Shown here: positions 8,660-17,304 of the stretch, in pieces
Numbering within the stretch: position 1 is the first letter of the stretch
Layout of the letters: every line of letters starts with the position of its first letter
Source: JAOUGY01 sp963792365
GTDB taxonomy: Bacteria > Actinomycetota > Acidimicrobiia > Spongiisociales > ZC4RG35
Length of the DNA: 64,000 nt
Direction of reading: 5' to 3'
Assembly (NCBI GenBank): GCA_963792365.1
Contig: CAWBVW010000001.1
Coordinates: forward strand, 868,001 to 932,000
Notes under the pieces: model-generated
Told to the model about the DNA's origin: nothing
Databases searched by the model: none
The model's input: the letters and a program-made list of their open reading frames with translations, nothing else
Position numbers and translations under genes: made by a program

Positions 8660-10216
8660 ATGGCCATGAAGATCACCTACTCGACGATGTCGGCCGACAA
8701 CGAAGAGCTCCACGCCGCCTATGAGCAGGGCATCGAAGATGCTCGAGCGCTGCTCGGCCAGACCCATCCGCTGTACATCGACGGCGAAGAGCGGTTCACC
8801 GAGGAGACCAGCGAGGAGCGCTCGCCGATCGATGCCGATATCCTGATCGGGCGCTACTCCCAGGCATCGGAGTCCGATGTCGACGATGCCGTACGGGCAG
8901 CCAAGGCGTTCCAGCCCACCTGGGCCCGCACCGATTGGCGCGAGCGCGTCACCCTCCTGCGCAAGGCAGGCGACATCCTCGAAGAGCGGCAGTTCACGAT
9001 GGCCGCACTCATCGCCTTCGAAGTTGGCAAGAGCCGGCTCGAAGCCCTCGGCGACGTCGCCGAAACCGTCGAGTTCTTCAGGTATCACACGTATCAGATG
9101 GAACAGAACGAGGGGTACGTGCGGCGTCTCGGCCAGCTGTCGCCTTCCGAGACGAATCTCTCGGTCATGCGCCCTCACGGGGTGTGGGGCGTGATCTCGC
9201 CCTTCAACTTTCCATTCGCTCTCGCCGCAGGTCCCACCATCGCGGCGCTCGTCACCGGCAACACCGTCGTGTTGAAGCCGTCGAACGTGGGCGCCCTCGC
9301 CGGAATCGAGCTTTACAAGGTCATGCGCGACGCCGGGATACCACCCGGGGCGTTTCACGTGCTCACCGGTCGCGGGACACTTGCGGGCAACGCTCTGGTG
9401 CACCATCCCGACGTGTCCGGCTTCACATTCACCGGGTCGTACGACGTCGGCATGTCGATCTTCAGCTCGTTCTCGACGGACAAGCCGAAGCCGGTACTCG
9501 CCGAGATGGGCGGCAAGAACCCTGCGATCGTCACCGCCAGCGCCGATCTCGACGCCGCCGCCGACGGCGTGCTGCGAGGGGCCTTCGGCTTCCAGGGTCA
9601 GAAGTGTTCGGCCACCTCACGTGTGTATGTAGACCGCTCGGTGTACGCGGAGTTCGTCGACAAGCTGGTGTCACGGACAGCCGAGCTCACCATCGGAGAC
9701 CCACTGGAACGCGACTCCTTCATCGGACCGGTCATCGACCAGCAGACCGTCGACCGGTTCCGTGACTCTGTCGCCGAAGTCGAAAGCGCCGGCGGCACGG
9801 TGCTCATCGGTGGCAAGGTCATAGACGACGGAGCGTTTGGCAAGGGCAACTTCGTCGAGCCCACGGTTGTCACCGCGCCGATGGATTCCTGGGTCTGGTC
9901 TCGCGAGCTCTTCATGCCTTTCCTGGTCGTCGGGCCGGTGGACTCGTTCGAGGAGGCCATCGAACGGGCAAACGACACCGAGTACGGACTGACCGCCGGA
10001 GTCTTCGCCGGTAGTCAAGACGAGATCGACATGTTCTTCGATCGGATCGAGGCCGGAACCGTATACGCCAACCGCCGGGCCGGCGCCACAACGGGGGCGT
10101 GGCCCGGAATCCAGAGCTTCGGAGGATGGAAGGGATCGGGCACCACCGGCACTGGCTTCAGCCCTTGGTATGTCAGGCAGTACCTCCGCGAGCAAAGCCG
10201 CACCCTCGTCGAGTGA
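8660..10216 (+). CDS. L-glutamate gamma-semialdehyde (delta-1-pyrroline-5-carboxylate) dehydrogenase
   Basis: This 518-residue NAD-dependent aldehyde dehydrogenase oxidises glutamate semialdehyde to glutamate in proline/arginine breakdown. Visible motifs are SPFNFPFAL and VVLKPSN (NAD binding), FTGSYDVG, the general-base Glu in LAEMGGKNP, and the catalytic Cys in FGFQGQKCSATSR. The length and the GYVRRLG/GVWGVISPFN regions fit the PruA/RocA group. The frame is open far upstream, but ATG 8660 has a strong AAGGAG box (8643-8648) and gives the family N-terminus. The stop overlaps the GTG of the next gene (GTGA). No proline dehydrogenase gene is nearby. Confidence 0.92.
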   Translation: MAMKITYSTMSADNEELHAAYEQGIEDARALLGQTHPLYIDGEERFTEETSEERSPIDADILIGRYSQASESDVDDAVRAAKAFQPTWARTDWRERVTLLRKAGDILEERQFTMAALIAFEVGKSRLEALGDVAETVEFFRYHTYQMEQNEGYVRRLGQLSPSETNLSVMRPHGVWGVISPFNFPFALAAGPTIAALVTGNTVVLKPSNVGALAGIELYKVMRDAGIPPGAFHVLTGRGTLAGNALVHHPDVSGFTFTGSYDVGMSIFSSFSTDKPKPVLAEMGGKNPAIVTASADLDAAADGVLRGAFGFQGQKCSATSRVYVDRSVYAEFVDKLVSRTAELTIGDPLERDSFIGPVIDQQTVDRFRDSVAEVESAGGTVLIGGKVIDDGAFGKGNFVEPTVVTAPMDSWVWSRELFMPFLVVGPVDSFEEAIERANDTEYGLTAGVFAGSQDEIDMFFDRIEAGTVYANRRAGATTGAWPGIQSFGGWKGSGTTGTGFSPWYVRQYLREQSRTLVE

Positions 10217-10968
10217 CGGTTCTCGTCACCGGTGCCCGAGGAGTGCTCGGGCACCTGGTCGTGGCCGAGCTCACCCGACGGGGATACGACGTCAGAACTG
10301 CCGGGCGCTCTGGCGCCAACGTGGCGGTCGACCTCGAGTCGGGTGCCGGCATCGATCGTGCCGTTGCCGGAGTCGAAGCAGCGATCCACTGTGCGACCGA
10401 CCGGCGACGTCATCGTCAGGTGGATGTCGGCGGTACGCGCCGGCTTCTCGACCATCTCGCCGCAAGGGTCATCCTCCCCAGCATGGTGGGCTGTGACGTC
10501 ATCCCTCTCGGGTATTGCGCTTCCAAGTTGGCCGCGGAGGACGCCGTCTTGCGGCATCCGGCGGGTGGTGTCGTCGCCCGAGCGACGCAGTTCAACCATT
10601 CGGTCTGGGAGATGCTGTCGCGGCTTGCGCGTCCTCCCGTGATGGTGGTCCCCAACGACACGAGGGCACAACCGCTCGACCCCGCGTCTCTGGCCATCCG
10701 CCTGGTCGACGCCCTCCAGCGCAACGACAACGGCCGGCTCGAAGACCTGGGCGGACGGTACGTCTACGAAGCACGCGACCTGGCACGTTCGTACCTCGCC
10801 GCCACCGGACGGCGACGTCCCGTGGTCAGGCTCAACTTCCCGGGCCTCACCGGTGCATCGTTCCGGGCGGGCGGCAATCTCACACCGAATCGCGACGAAG
10901 CAGGAGAAACCTGGAACGACTTCGTGGCACGCCGCACCGGTGACCGGTCACCGTCCGCGTCCGGCTGA
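10213..10968 (+). CDS. Atypical SDR / NmrA-like NAD(P)-binding protein
   Basis: This 251-residue protein starts at GTG 10213, overlapping the dehydrogenase stop. Its N-terminus VLVTGARGVLGHLV is the dinucleotide-binding glycine motif of atypical short-chain dehydrogenases. YCASK near residue 100 lies where the catalytic Tyr-x-x-x-Lys is expected (Y-x-x-x-K is met as YCASK). The remainder resembles nucleoside-diphosphate-sugar epimerase-like and NmrA-like proteins. Coupling to the aldehyde dehydrogenase gene suggests co-production. I cannot assign a substrate. Confidence 0.8.
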   Translation: MTVLVTGARGVLGHLVVAELTRRGYDVRTAGRSGANVAVDLESGAGIDRAVAGVEAAIHCATDRRRHRQVDVGGTRRLLDHLAARVILPSMVGCDVIPLGYCASKLAAEDAVLRHPAGGVVARATQFNHSVWEMLSRLARPPVMVVPNDTRAQPLDPASLAIRLVDALQRNDNGRLEDLGGRYVYEARDLARSYLAATGRRRPVVRLNFPGLTGASFRAGGNLTPNRDEAGETWNDFVARRTGDRSPSASG

Positions 10969-11021
10969 AAAGATCGCCACCGGCCGCTCTACGCAGAGCC
11001 GGGCGGCACGACAGGGGGTGA

Positions 11022-12026
11022 TCAGGCGCGTCGACCCGCTACCGACGAGTGGTTCTCTGCCAGATGATCCAGCATCCGTCGGGCTGCATGGAGGTGACCG
11101 CCGACGCTGAACCCCTGGGCCAGCCCGCCGGGCACGTCACCCGATTTCAGGTGCTCGATTGCGGTTCTGGCGTGGGCGGCCGCCCGCTCGAGTTCCTCGG
11201 CGATCTCCACGAAGTCGGCCTCGAGCCCGAGCACTGCCGTCTGTGGCTGTGCCGGCTCCTCGGCCACCGACTCGACGATCGCCGCAACCGGGCCTTCTGC
11301 GATGACAGCCTTCGCCTCTTCGATGGTGAAACGCCCGTGGGTCACTTCCCGGCCGACGATCACACCGGCGAGCCTCCTCCCCGACTCCTCGAGGGCCAGA
11401 AGCCGCCGCAGATCGTCGAGGTCGCTCACCCCACCGGAGGCGATCACCGGTTGCTCGACCGTGGCCAGAGCCTCAGACAGGGTCTTCAGATCACTCGGCG
11501 CCTCGAGTGCATCCCTGCCGGCCTCGGCCACGAGGAACGCAGCGACACCGGCCGAAGACATCTCGATGAGGACCTCCTCGAGGTATCGACCCGAGTTCAT
11601 GGTCCACCCGCGAGTGGCAATCTCCCCATCAGGTCGCACATCGACCGATACGACGATCCGATCGGCGTTTTCGCGACACAGATCCCAGACCATGTTCTGA
11701 TCTTCGATCGCTGCCGTACCCATCACGATCCGCCATGCGCCCGCATCGATGAGACGCGCCGCCTCCACATGAGAACGGATACCTCCCGCCACCTGGACCG
11801 GTACGGTCGCCTCCTTGATGATCTGGTCGATGAGACGGCGGTTCCGAAAGTCGCCGTAGGCGGCTGCGTCGAGATCCACGATGTGGATCCGATCTGCGCC
11901 TGCTTCGATCCACGCGTTGACCCGACCCAGCGGATCGGCATCGAGGGCAATCGCGGCGGCGACGTTTCCGTGTGGCAGACGGACGGACCGTCCGTCGAGA
12001 ACGTTGACTCGGGCATAGAGGTCCAT
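11022..12026 (-). CDS. HisA/HisF-like TIM barrel with C-terminal extension and altered active site
   Basis: This 334-residue protein has a barrel over residues 1-260 that clearly follows the phosphoribosylformimino-AICAR-P isomerase fold (HIVDLDAA, VPVQVAGGIRS, phosphate loops GGVSDLDDLR and GVIVGRE). The second catalytic Asp is present (VSVDVRPDG). The first, normally in the strand A-x-D-L at the N-terminus, is replaced: the strand reads ARVNVLDGRSVRL, with Asn in that place. The TDISRDG-type loop is also changed (AEAGRDA). About 70 extra residues follow the barrel, partly helical. No other his genes are near. It is probably a paralogue with a different or lost activity. An annotation as hisA by similarity alone would be unsafe. 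Confidence 0.75.
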   Translation of the reverse strand: MDLYARVNVLDGRSVRLPHGNVAAAIALDADPLGRVNAWIEAGADRIHIVDLDAAAYGDFRNRRLIDQIIKEATVPVQVAGGIRSHVEAARLIDAGAWRIVMGTAAIEDQNMVWDLCRENADRIVVSVDVRPDGEIATRGWTMNSGRYLEEVLIEMSSAGVAAFLVAEAGRDALEAPSDLKTLSEALATVEQPVIASGGVSDLDDLRRLLALEESGRRLAGVIVGREVTHGRFTIEEAKAVIAEGPVAAIVESVAEEPAQPQTAVLGLEADFVEIAEELERAAAHARTAIEHLKSGDVPGGLAQGFSVGGHLHAARRMLDHLAENHSSVAGRRA

Positions 12027-12458
12027 GCGCAGGAGACTATGCGGTCCGGGCCCTCGGTGGCGAGTTCACGAGGCTGAGTTCCACAACACGAGGGGTCGCC
12101 GATACCTCATTCCGTGGAGGTATCCGTTCCAAGTGTGGCCCAACGGAGCCGAGGTCGGCATTGATCCTGACTCGATGACCGAGGCCGAACACGTTCCTCG
12201 CCCTTTCCGTCGAACGCGTCTCTCGCCAGGTCGGCACGGTGCCGCCGGCGTTGATGAGCGCGGTCGCCGAGACCCCAGCGACAAGTACCCGCAACGCCCG
12301 GCCTTGCTGCCCGATTCGGGTCACCGCCCCGCCGGGATCGGGCTCAATCCGCCGCCTCGGTCCAACACGCGCCGCCACAGAAGCAACCGCGCATCCAGCC
12401 ACGCTCCTGCCATCCCGTCTGCGCTCCGGAGCGCCCGCCCGCCACCGATGCCGTTGGA
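12027..12458. other. 432-bp intergenic stretch, no gene recognised
   Basis: A minus-strand open frame of 141 codons (12037-12462) overlaps the stop of the neighbouring dehydrogenase gene. It is Arg-rich with no hydrophobic core pattern, recognisable motif or good ribosome-binding site, so I leave it uncalled. The stretch would hold the leader and promoter of the minus-strand HisA-like gene. I see no strong promoter or hairpin. Confidence 0.5.
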
Positions 12459-14909
12459 TCACATTCGGACGCGCTCGCCCGTGGGGTCGTACATCGGTCG
12501 GAGCGATGCTCGAGCCGGGATCAGCTCACCGGCCACCTTGATCTCGTAGGTGCCGCCCCGCACGTAGTCGGCAGTGACTCCGCCCTCGTGCTCCACGTAG
12601 CCGAAACCCATGGCTCCTCCGAGCGTGTGCCCATAGTTGCCCGAGCGGAGGTACCCGACCCGTTCGCCATTCCGGAAGACCGGCTCTTCACCGAAGAGCA
12701 GCGGGAAGGGGTCCGTGAGCAGGAACTGGACCAACCTCTTGGGCAGAACTCCTGACTCCTTGTCGGCCTGGAGGGCGTCACGTCCCACGAAGCCGCCCGG
12801 CTTGTCGAAGTCGACCGCAAAGCCCAGGCCGGCCTCGAGGGGAGAGTCCGTGTTCTCCATGTCCAGGCCGTAATCCTTGCGGCCAGCCTCGGTTCGAGTG
12901 CTCTCGAGGGTCGCCATGCCCGCGTGAGCGAGATCGAACGCCTCTCCTTCCCGGACCAGGCCGTCGTAAACACCCATGGCGAACTCTGCTGGCACGTACA
13001 GTTCCCACCCGAGCTCACCGACGAAGCTCATCCGAAAAGCCCAGCCGAGTGCAAACTCCAAGTCGATCTCCTGAGCCGTGAAATAGGGGAACGCCTCGTT
13101 GGAGAGGTCGGCGTCGGTGATTCTCGAGAGCAAGGCTCGCGATTTGGGTCCCTGGACGCTGATCATCGTGATGCCCGAAGTTGCATCCACGACCGAAACG
13201 CGGTCGTCCGGGCCGATGGAGCGCCGCATCATGGTTTCGACGCGGCGATGGAATCCCTCGGCGACGACGACCATGAAGCGATCTTCCGAGAGACGAGTCA
13301 CCGTGAGGTCGGCGAGGATCCTCCCCACCGGGTTCATCCACTGGGTGTACACACACGTTCCGGGCTCGACTGCGACGTTGTTCCCGCTGAGCCGGTTGAG
13401 GATCCGCTCGGCGTCAGGGCCTTCGACCACGAAGTTCGACATCGAAGACATGTCGTACAGCGCCACGCCATTGCGAGTCGCATGGTGCTCCGCCTCGTGA
13501 TAGCTCCACCACCCTTGACGCCCATAGGACTGGATGAATGGAATCTCGGTCCCCGGCGGGGCGAACCAGCTTGTGTTCTCCCAACCCGACGACTCGCCGA
13601 AGTGCGCCCCGGCTGCTTCGAGGCGGTCGTGGAGAACCGATCGGCGGGCGTTTCGTGCCCGCTCCGGATGCGAATGCGGCCACGAGCCTGTCGAGTGAAG
13701 ACGCCCAAGCAGCTCGACGGTCCGGGCTTCTCGGAACCGGCGGGTGGTTTGAGCCGGCACCGCTCGGGCGATGTCCACCTCGGTGACGTCGACCGGCGGC
13801 ACACCGTCGACCATCCAATCGGCAATGATCTTCCCCGCGCCACCCCCCAACAGGATGCCGAGGGAGTTGAATCCGGCGGCCACCCAGAAGTTCTCGACTT
13901 CGGGAGAAGGACCCATCAGCGAACCGTTGTCAGGTGTGAAGCTCTCCGGACCTGTGAAGAGCTTGCGGATGCCGACCTCCTTCAAGACCGGGAGAGGCGC
14001 CATGGCCAGTTCGAGGAAAGGCGCCAGGCGGTCCCAATCGTTGGCGATCTCGCCGAAGCTGAAATCGCCCGGTACGCCCATGAGGCTCCAGGGAGCACCC
14101 ACAGGCTCGAACAGGCCCACCATGAGACCACCGGTCTCCTCGCGGTAATAGGCGTAGCGGTCCGGATCCTCCAGGATCGGCATGTCGGGCGTGGTCGAGT
14201 CGATCTGATCGGTGATCAGGTAGGCGTGCTCAGCTGCCTGGAGCGGCACTGCCACCCCTGCCATGGCACCGATCTGCCGGGCCCACATCCCTCCACAGTT
14301 GACGACGTAGTCGCACTCGATGTCGCCTCGCGAGGTCTGTACCCCGGTCACGCGGCCCCGCTCCATCGTGAAGCCGGTGACCGCAGTGTCCTCGACCACC
14401 CGTACCCCGCCGAGGCGGGCGCCCTTCGCGAGCGACATGGCACAGTTGGCCGGATCCGCCCGCCCTTCGTTGGTGGTGTAGAAGCCGGCGATGATGTCAC
14501 TGGCGTCGAGCATCGGCCACATCGCCTGGACCTCGGCGGCGGAGATCTCCTCACGCTCGATGCCGACGCAGCGTAGGAAGTCGGCTTCGCGGCGGAGCTT
14601 GTGGATTCGTTCCGCAGACGCTCCCGTCTGGAGGTAGCCAACGGGTCGGAATCCGGTGGAGAGGCCGGTCTCTTCCTCAAGAACCGCATAGAGGTCGCGG
14701 GTGTATTTCGCCATCCATGCCGATGTCTCGGTCGTCATGCCTCCTGACACGATCAGACCTGCCGCATGCCACGTCGTTCCCGAGGTGAGTTTGCTCTGGT
14801 CGAGGAGAACCACGTCAGACCAGCCGAGTTTGGTGAGGTGATAGGCGACGCTGGAACCGATCACCCCTCCACCAACGATCACCACCTGTGCCCTGTCCGG
14901 TAAGTCCAT
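12459..14909 (-). CDS. FAD-dependent dimethylglycine/sarcosine dehydrogenase-like protein (DAO-GcvT fusion)
   Basis: This 816-residue two-domain enzyme opens with a Rossmann FAD motif (VVIVGGGVIGSSVAYHL) followed by the covalent-flavin-type His segment GTTWHAAGL. This DAO domain runs to about residue 390. A FAO_M linker and a tetrahydrofolate-binding GcvT-like domain follow (residues about 430-800; YDMSSMSNFVVEGPDA, GPKSRALL, ETARTEAG-like region near 680). Proteins of this build oxidise N-methylated glycines and pass the methylene group to tetrahydrofolate. It acts in the cytoplasm, probably in choline/betaine or methylamine-derived carbon use. The gene stands alone on its strand, and upstream of its ATG is a relatively AT-rich 60 bases. 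Confidence 0.9.
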   Translation of the reverse strand: MDLPDRAQVVIVGGGVIGSSVAYHLTKLGWSDVVLLDQSKLTSGTTWHAAGLIVSGGMTTETSAWMAKYTRDLYAVLEEETGLSTGFRPVGYLQTGASAERIHKLRREADFLRCVGIEREEISAAEVQAMWPMLDASDIIAGFYTTNEGRADPANCAMSLAKGARLGGVRVVEDTAVTGFTMERGRVTGVQTSRGDIECDYVVNCGGMWARQIGAMAGVAVPLQAAEHAYLITDQIDSTTPDMPILEDPDRYAYYREETGGLMVGLFEPVGAPWSLMGVPGDFSFGEIANDWDRLAPFLELAMAPLPVLKEVGIRKLFTGPESFTPDNGSLMGPSPEVENFWVAAGFNSLGILLGGGAGKIIADWMVDGVPPVDVTEVDIARAVPAQTTRRFREARTVELLGRLHSTGSWPHSHPERARNARRSVLHDRLEAAGAHFGESSGWENTSWFAPPGTEIPFIQSYGRQGWWSYHEAEHHATRNGVALYDMSSMSNFVVEGPDAERILNRLSGNNVAVEPGTCVYTQWMNPVGRILADLTVTRLSEDRFMVVVAEGFHRRVETMMRRSIGPDDRVSVVDATSGITMISVQGPKSRALLSRITDADLSNEAFPYFTAQEIDLEFALGWAFRMSFVGELGWELYVPAEFAMGVYDGLVREGEAFDLAHAGMATLESTRTEAGRKDYGLDMENTDSPLEAGLGFAVDFDKPGGFVGRDALQADKESGVLPKRLVQFLLTDPFPLLFGEEPVFRNGERVGYLRSGNYGHTLGGAMGFGYVEHEGGVTADYVRGGTYEIKVAGELIPARASLRPMYDPTGERVRM

Positions 14910-15366
14910 GAAGTTCCTCGGTCGCAGTTTCGCGGCTCACGCTAGCCTGCAATCGAATAGTGAGCTGGGAGTGAAAACAACGATTGAAACACTTGCGCGC
15001 AGGAGGAGCGGCGGCCGAAATACCCGATCGAACCGATCAGCGATCGCTGCCTCGAGCGCACGACTCTCAACGCACTGTCAGACGAAACGGGTGACTCACC
15101 TGTACGGCCCATCGCGCCATTCGCGTGGTCAACGCAACGGGTAACGATGGACACCTGAACTGCGGAGTTCTTGGCGGGCCGGACATCGGTCGGCAATGCC
15201 TCAGCTCCTGGCTCCGCCCCACCGCAACCGGCCTGCGAACAGCAGTGCGCCGAGGAGCGGACGGTCGGGTCGCTGTTTGCGGGATCGCCGGTTCGGCTCG
15301 CAACGAGTGTCCAATCGCTCCGCGTGCTGGGTGAGGCCGTGTGGGTGCGGGTAGCGATCGTGTTGA
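14910..15366. other. 457-bp intergenic stretch
   Basis: It separates the 3' end of the histidine kinase gene from the dehydrogenase gene, both on the minus strand. Several short frames exist but none has a credible start or composition. The part next to the dehydrogenase ATG (14940-15000) is AT-richer than the surroundings and is the likely promoter. Confidence 0.45.
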
Positions 15367-17049
15367 TCAGCGTGCAGGAACGGGCTGAACGGTGGAAAGG
15401 GTCGGCTCGTTGGCGGCGACCTTGGGGAGGGTGAACCAGAAGCAGGCGCCCCCGAGTCGTTCCGAGGGGTGGTGGCCGGTGTGACCGCCGTGGGCGGCGA
15501 TGAGTTGGCGGGCAATGGCGAGGCCGAGTCCGGAGCCCTGGACCCTGCTGAGATAGGTGTGGGCGCCACGTTCGAAGCGGTCCCAGATGGAAACCTCGTA
15601 TTTCTTGGGGATGCCGGGTCCGTCGTCGTGGACCTTGATGATGGTCTCGCCGTTGCTCCGGTGGTGGGCGTGGACTTCAACGGTGCCTTTGCCGTACCGG
15701 TCGGCGTTGGTGAGATAGTTGACCAGGACCTGGCGGAGACGGTCTGGGTCGCCGGTGATGGTGAGCCCGGTGGGGATTCTGGGGGTGATGTGGGCGGAGG
15801 AGGCGCCGTTGGCGAGCATACCGATGGCGGAGTTGACCAGGTCGGCGACGTCGACGGTGGTGTAGCTGAGGGTCATGGATTCGAGTTTGTCGCGGGCGAC
15901 TTCGACCAGGTCTCCGACGATGCGGATGAGGTGTCTGGTTTGTGTGCTGACGATCGAGATCATCTCTGCCTTGTCGGCGGGGTCGAGGTTGGGTTCGGTG
16001 TCGAGGATCTCTGTGAACCCGGCCATGGCCGTGAGTGGGGTGCGCAACTCGTGGGAGATCGAGGCGACCAGGTCGTTGCGTTGCTTCTCGACCACCTCAC
16101 GGGTTTCGCGGATGGCAACGCCTTGACGGGCGATGATCAGGATGCCAACGGCGGCGGTGGCCGCCTGGAGGACCGTGGCCTGTCCGCCCAGCTCACCCAT
16201 GGTGAGAGCAAAGAGGAGGGCGATGGCGGTGTAGGGGGCGATCATCGGCCAGAGCCGGCCGGGCCGGTCGGCCTGTTCCTTGAGCCTCGCCGGGCCGGCG
16301 ACCAGCAGCGCCACCACGGCGTACAGCCCGTAGTCCACGAGCCAGAGAGCGTCGAGCCGACCACCGTCGACATAGGTGCCGGCCTCGACCTGGAACACGT
16401 AGGCGATGTCGGCGACGGTCGTGAGCAGCGTCGCCAATGCAAGCATGAGGAGCCGGCCGTCGAACTGGTATTGCGAGCGACGGGTGGCGAGCACCAAAAG
16501 CCCGACCAACAGGATCAGGTCCCCCACCGGGTATGCCAGGTTGATCGTGTTCTCCCACAGGCCGGCCTCCGGGTCGAGGTAGATGAGGTCCTTCAGATAG
16601 AACGTCCACATGATGGCCGTCACCGCCACCGCTCCCGCCAGCGCATCCAGGCTGAGACGGACCCGCTCCCACTTGCGGGCATGCACATGGGGAAGAAGCA
16701 ATACCCCGGCGAACACGAGCGGATACGCCCCGACATAGAACACGTCCGCCCACCCTGGATAAGGCACGTCGACCCCGAGCAGCCCCGAGTAGTACACCCA
16801 GATCCCCTCGCCCAGGCCCCAGGAGAAGACACCGAGGCCGATCAGCGTCCACCCCGTCGACCCCGGTCGACGCCCCACCGATGCCGCCCAAACCAGGGCG
16901 AGCCCGGCTCCTGCCGGAACGATCGCATACGTCCAAATCGAGAAGAGGTACAGAAAGTCGGGGCCACCTACCTGAGCTGCCAGCACGATCGCGGCCACAA
17001 AGGCCCAGCCCACGATCAGCAGCCAGAACGCACGAAGCGCCGACGGCAT
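15367..17049 (-). CDS. Membrane sensor histidine kinase, orphan
   Basis: This 560-residue protein has an N-terminal half of about nine to ten transmembrane helices (residues 5-300) with short loops, resembling MASE-type sensor modules. The kinase follows. The phospho-acceptor H-box is SISHELRTPLTAM, the N-box is NYLTNADRYGKG, and the ATP-lid glycine motifs are HDDGPGIP and GSGLGLAIARQL. Start 17049 is the first ATG before the first helix; a TTG at 17220 would add 57 residues of poor composition. No response regulator gene adjoins it, so its partner lies elsewhere. The ligand is unknown; a sensor buried in the membrane suggests a membrane-soluble or membrane-state signal. Confidence 0.88.
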   Translation of the reverse strand: MPSALRAFWLLIVGWAFVAAIVLAAQVGGPDFLYLFSIWTYAIVPAGAGLALVWAASVGRRPGSTGWTLIGLGVFSWGLGEGIWVYYSGLLGVDVPYPGWADVFYVGAYPLVFAGVLLLPHVHARKWERVRLSLDALAGAVAVTAIMWTFYLKDLIYLDPEAGLWENTINLAYPVGDLILLVGLLVLATRRSQYQFDGRLLMLALATLLTTVADIAYVFQVEAGTYVDGGRLDALWLVDYGLYAVVALLVAGPARLKEQADRPGRLWPMIAPYTAIALLFALTMGELGGQATVLQAATAAVGILIIARQGVAIRETREVVEKQRNDLVASISHELRTPLTAMAGFTEILDTEPNLDPADKAEMISIVSTQTRHLIRIVGDLVEVARDKLESMTLSYTTVDVADLVNSAIGMLANGASSAHITPRIPTGLTITGDPDRLRQVLVNYLTNADRYGKGTVEVHAHHRSNGETIIKVHDDGPGIPKKYEVSIWDRFERGAHTYLSRVQGSGLGLAIARQLIAAHGGHTGHHPSERLGGACFWFTLPKVAANEPTLSTVQPVPAR

Positions 17050-17304
17050 CGCTACCCATGCCGCCCGCCAGTGGGGGACCCCAGCACGCCATCGACCGCC
17101 TATACCGGTAAAAGCCGCAACACTCGCCACGAAGGTCCTGTCGGCGGCTACCGCCAAGTGATAAATGGCACAACCACCTTTCTCGCGGCTGCCCGAAGCA
17201 ACAGACCCCGATGTGGGCAACGCCGGCGGTGGGCCGAGCCTCGAGCAGCCAAACGATCGATCGACCGCCGGCTCCCGGTCCGCGACGGAAGATCGCTGCG
17301 TTCT

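Noticed and set aside
12037..12462. 141-codon minus-strand open frame overlapping the dehydrogenase stop
   Set aside because: Arg-rich composition typical of chance frames in GC-rich DNA, no ribosome site, no motif.
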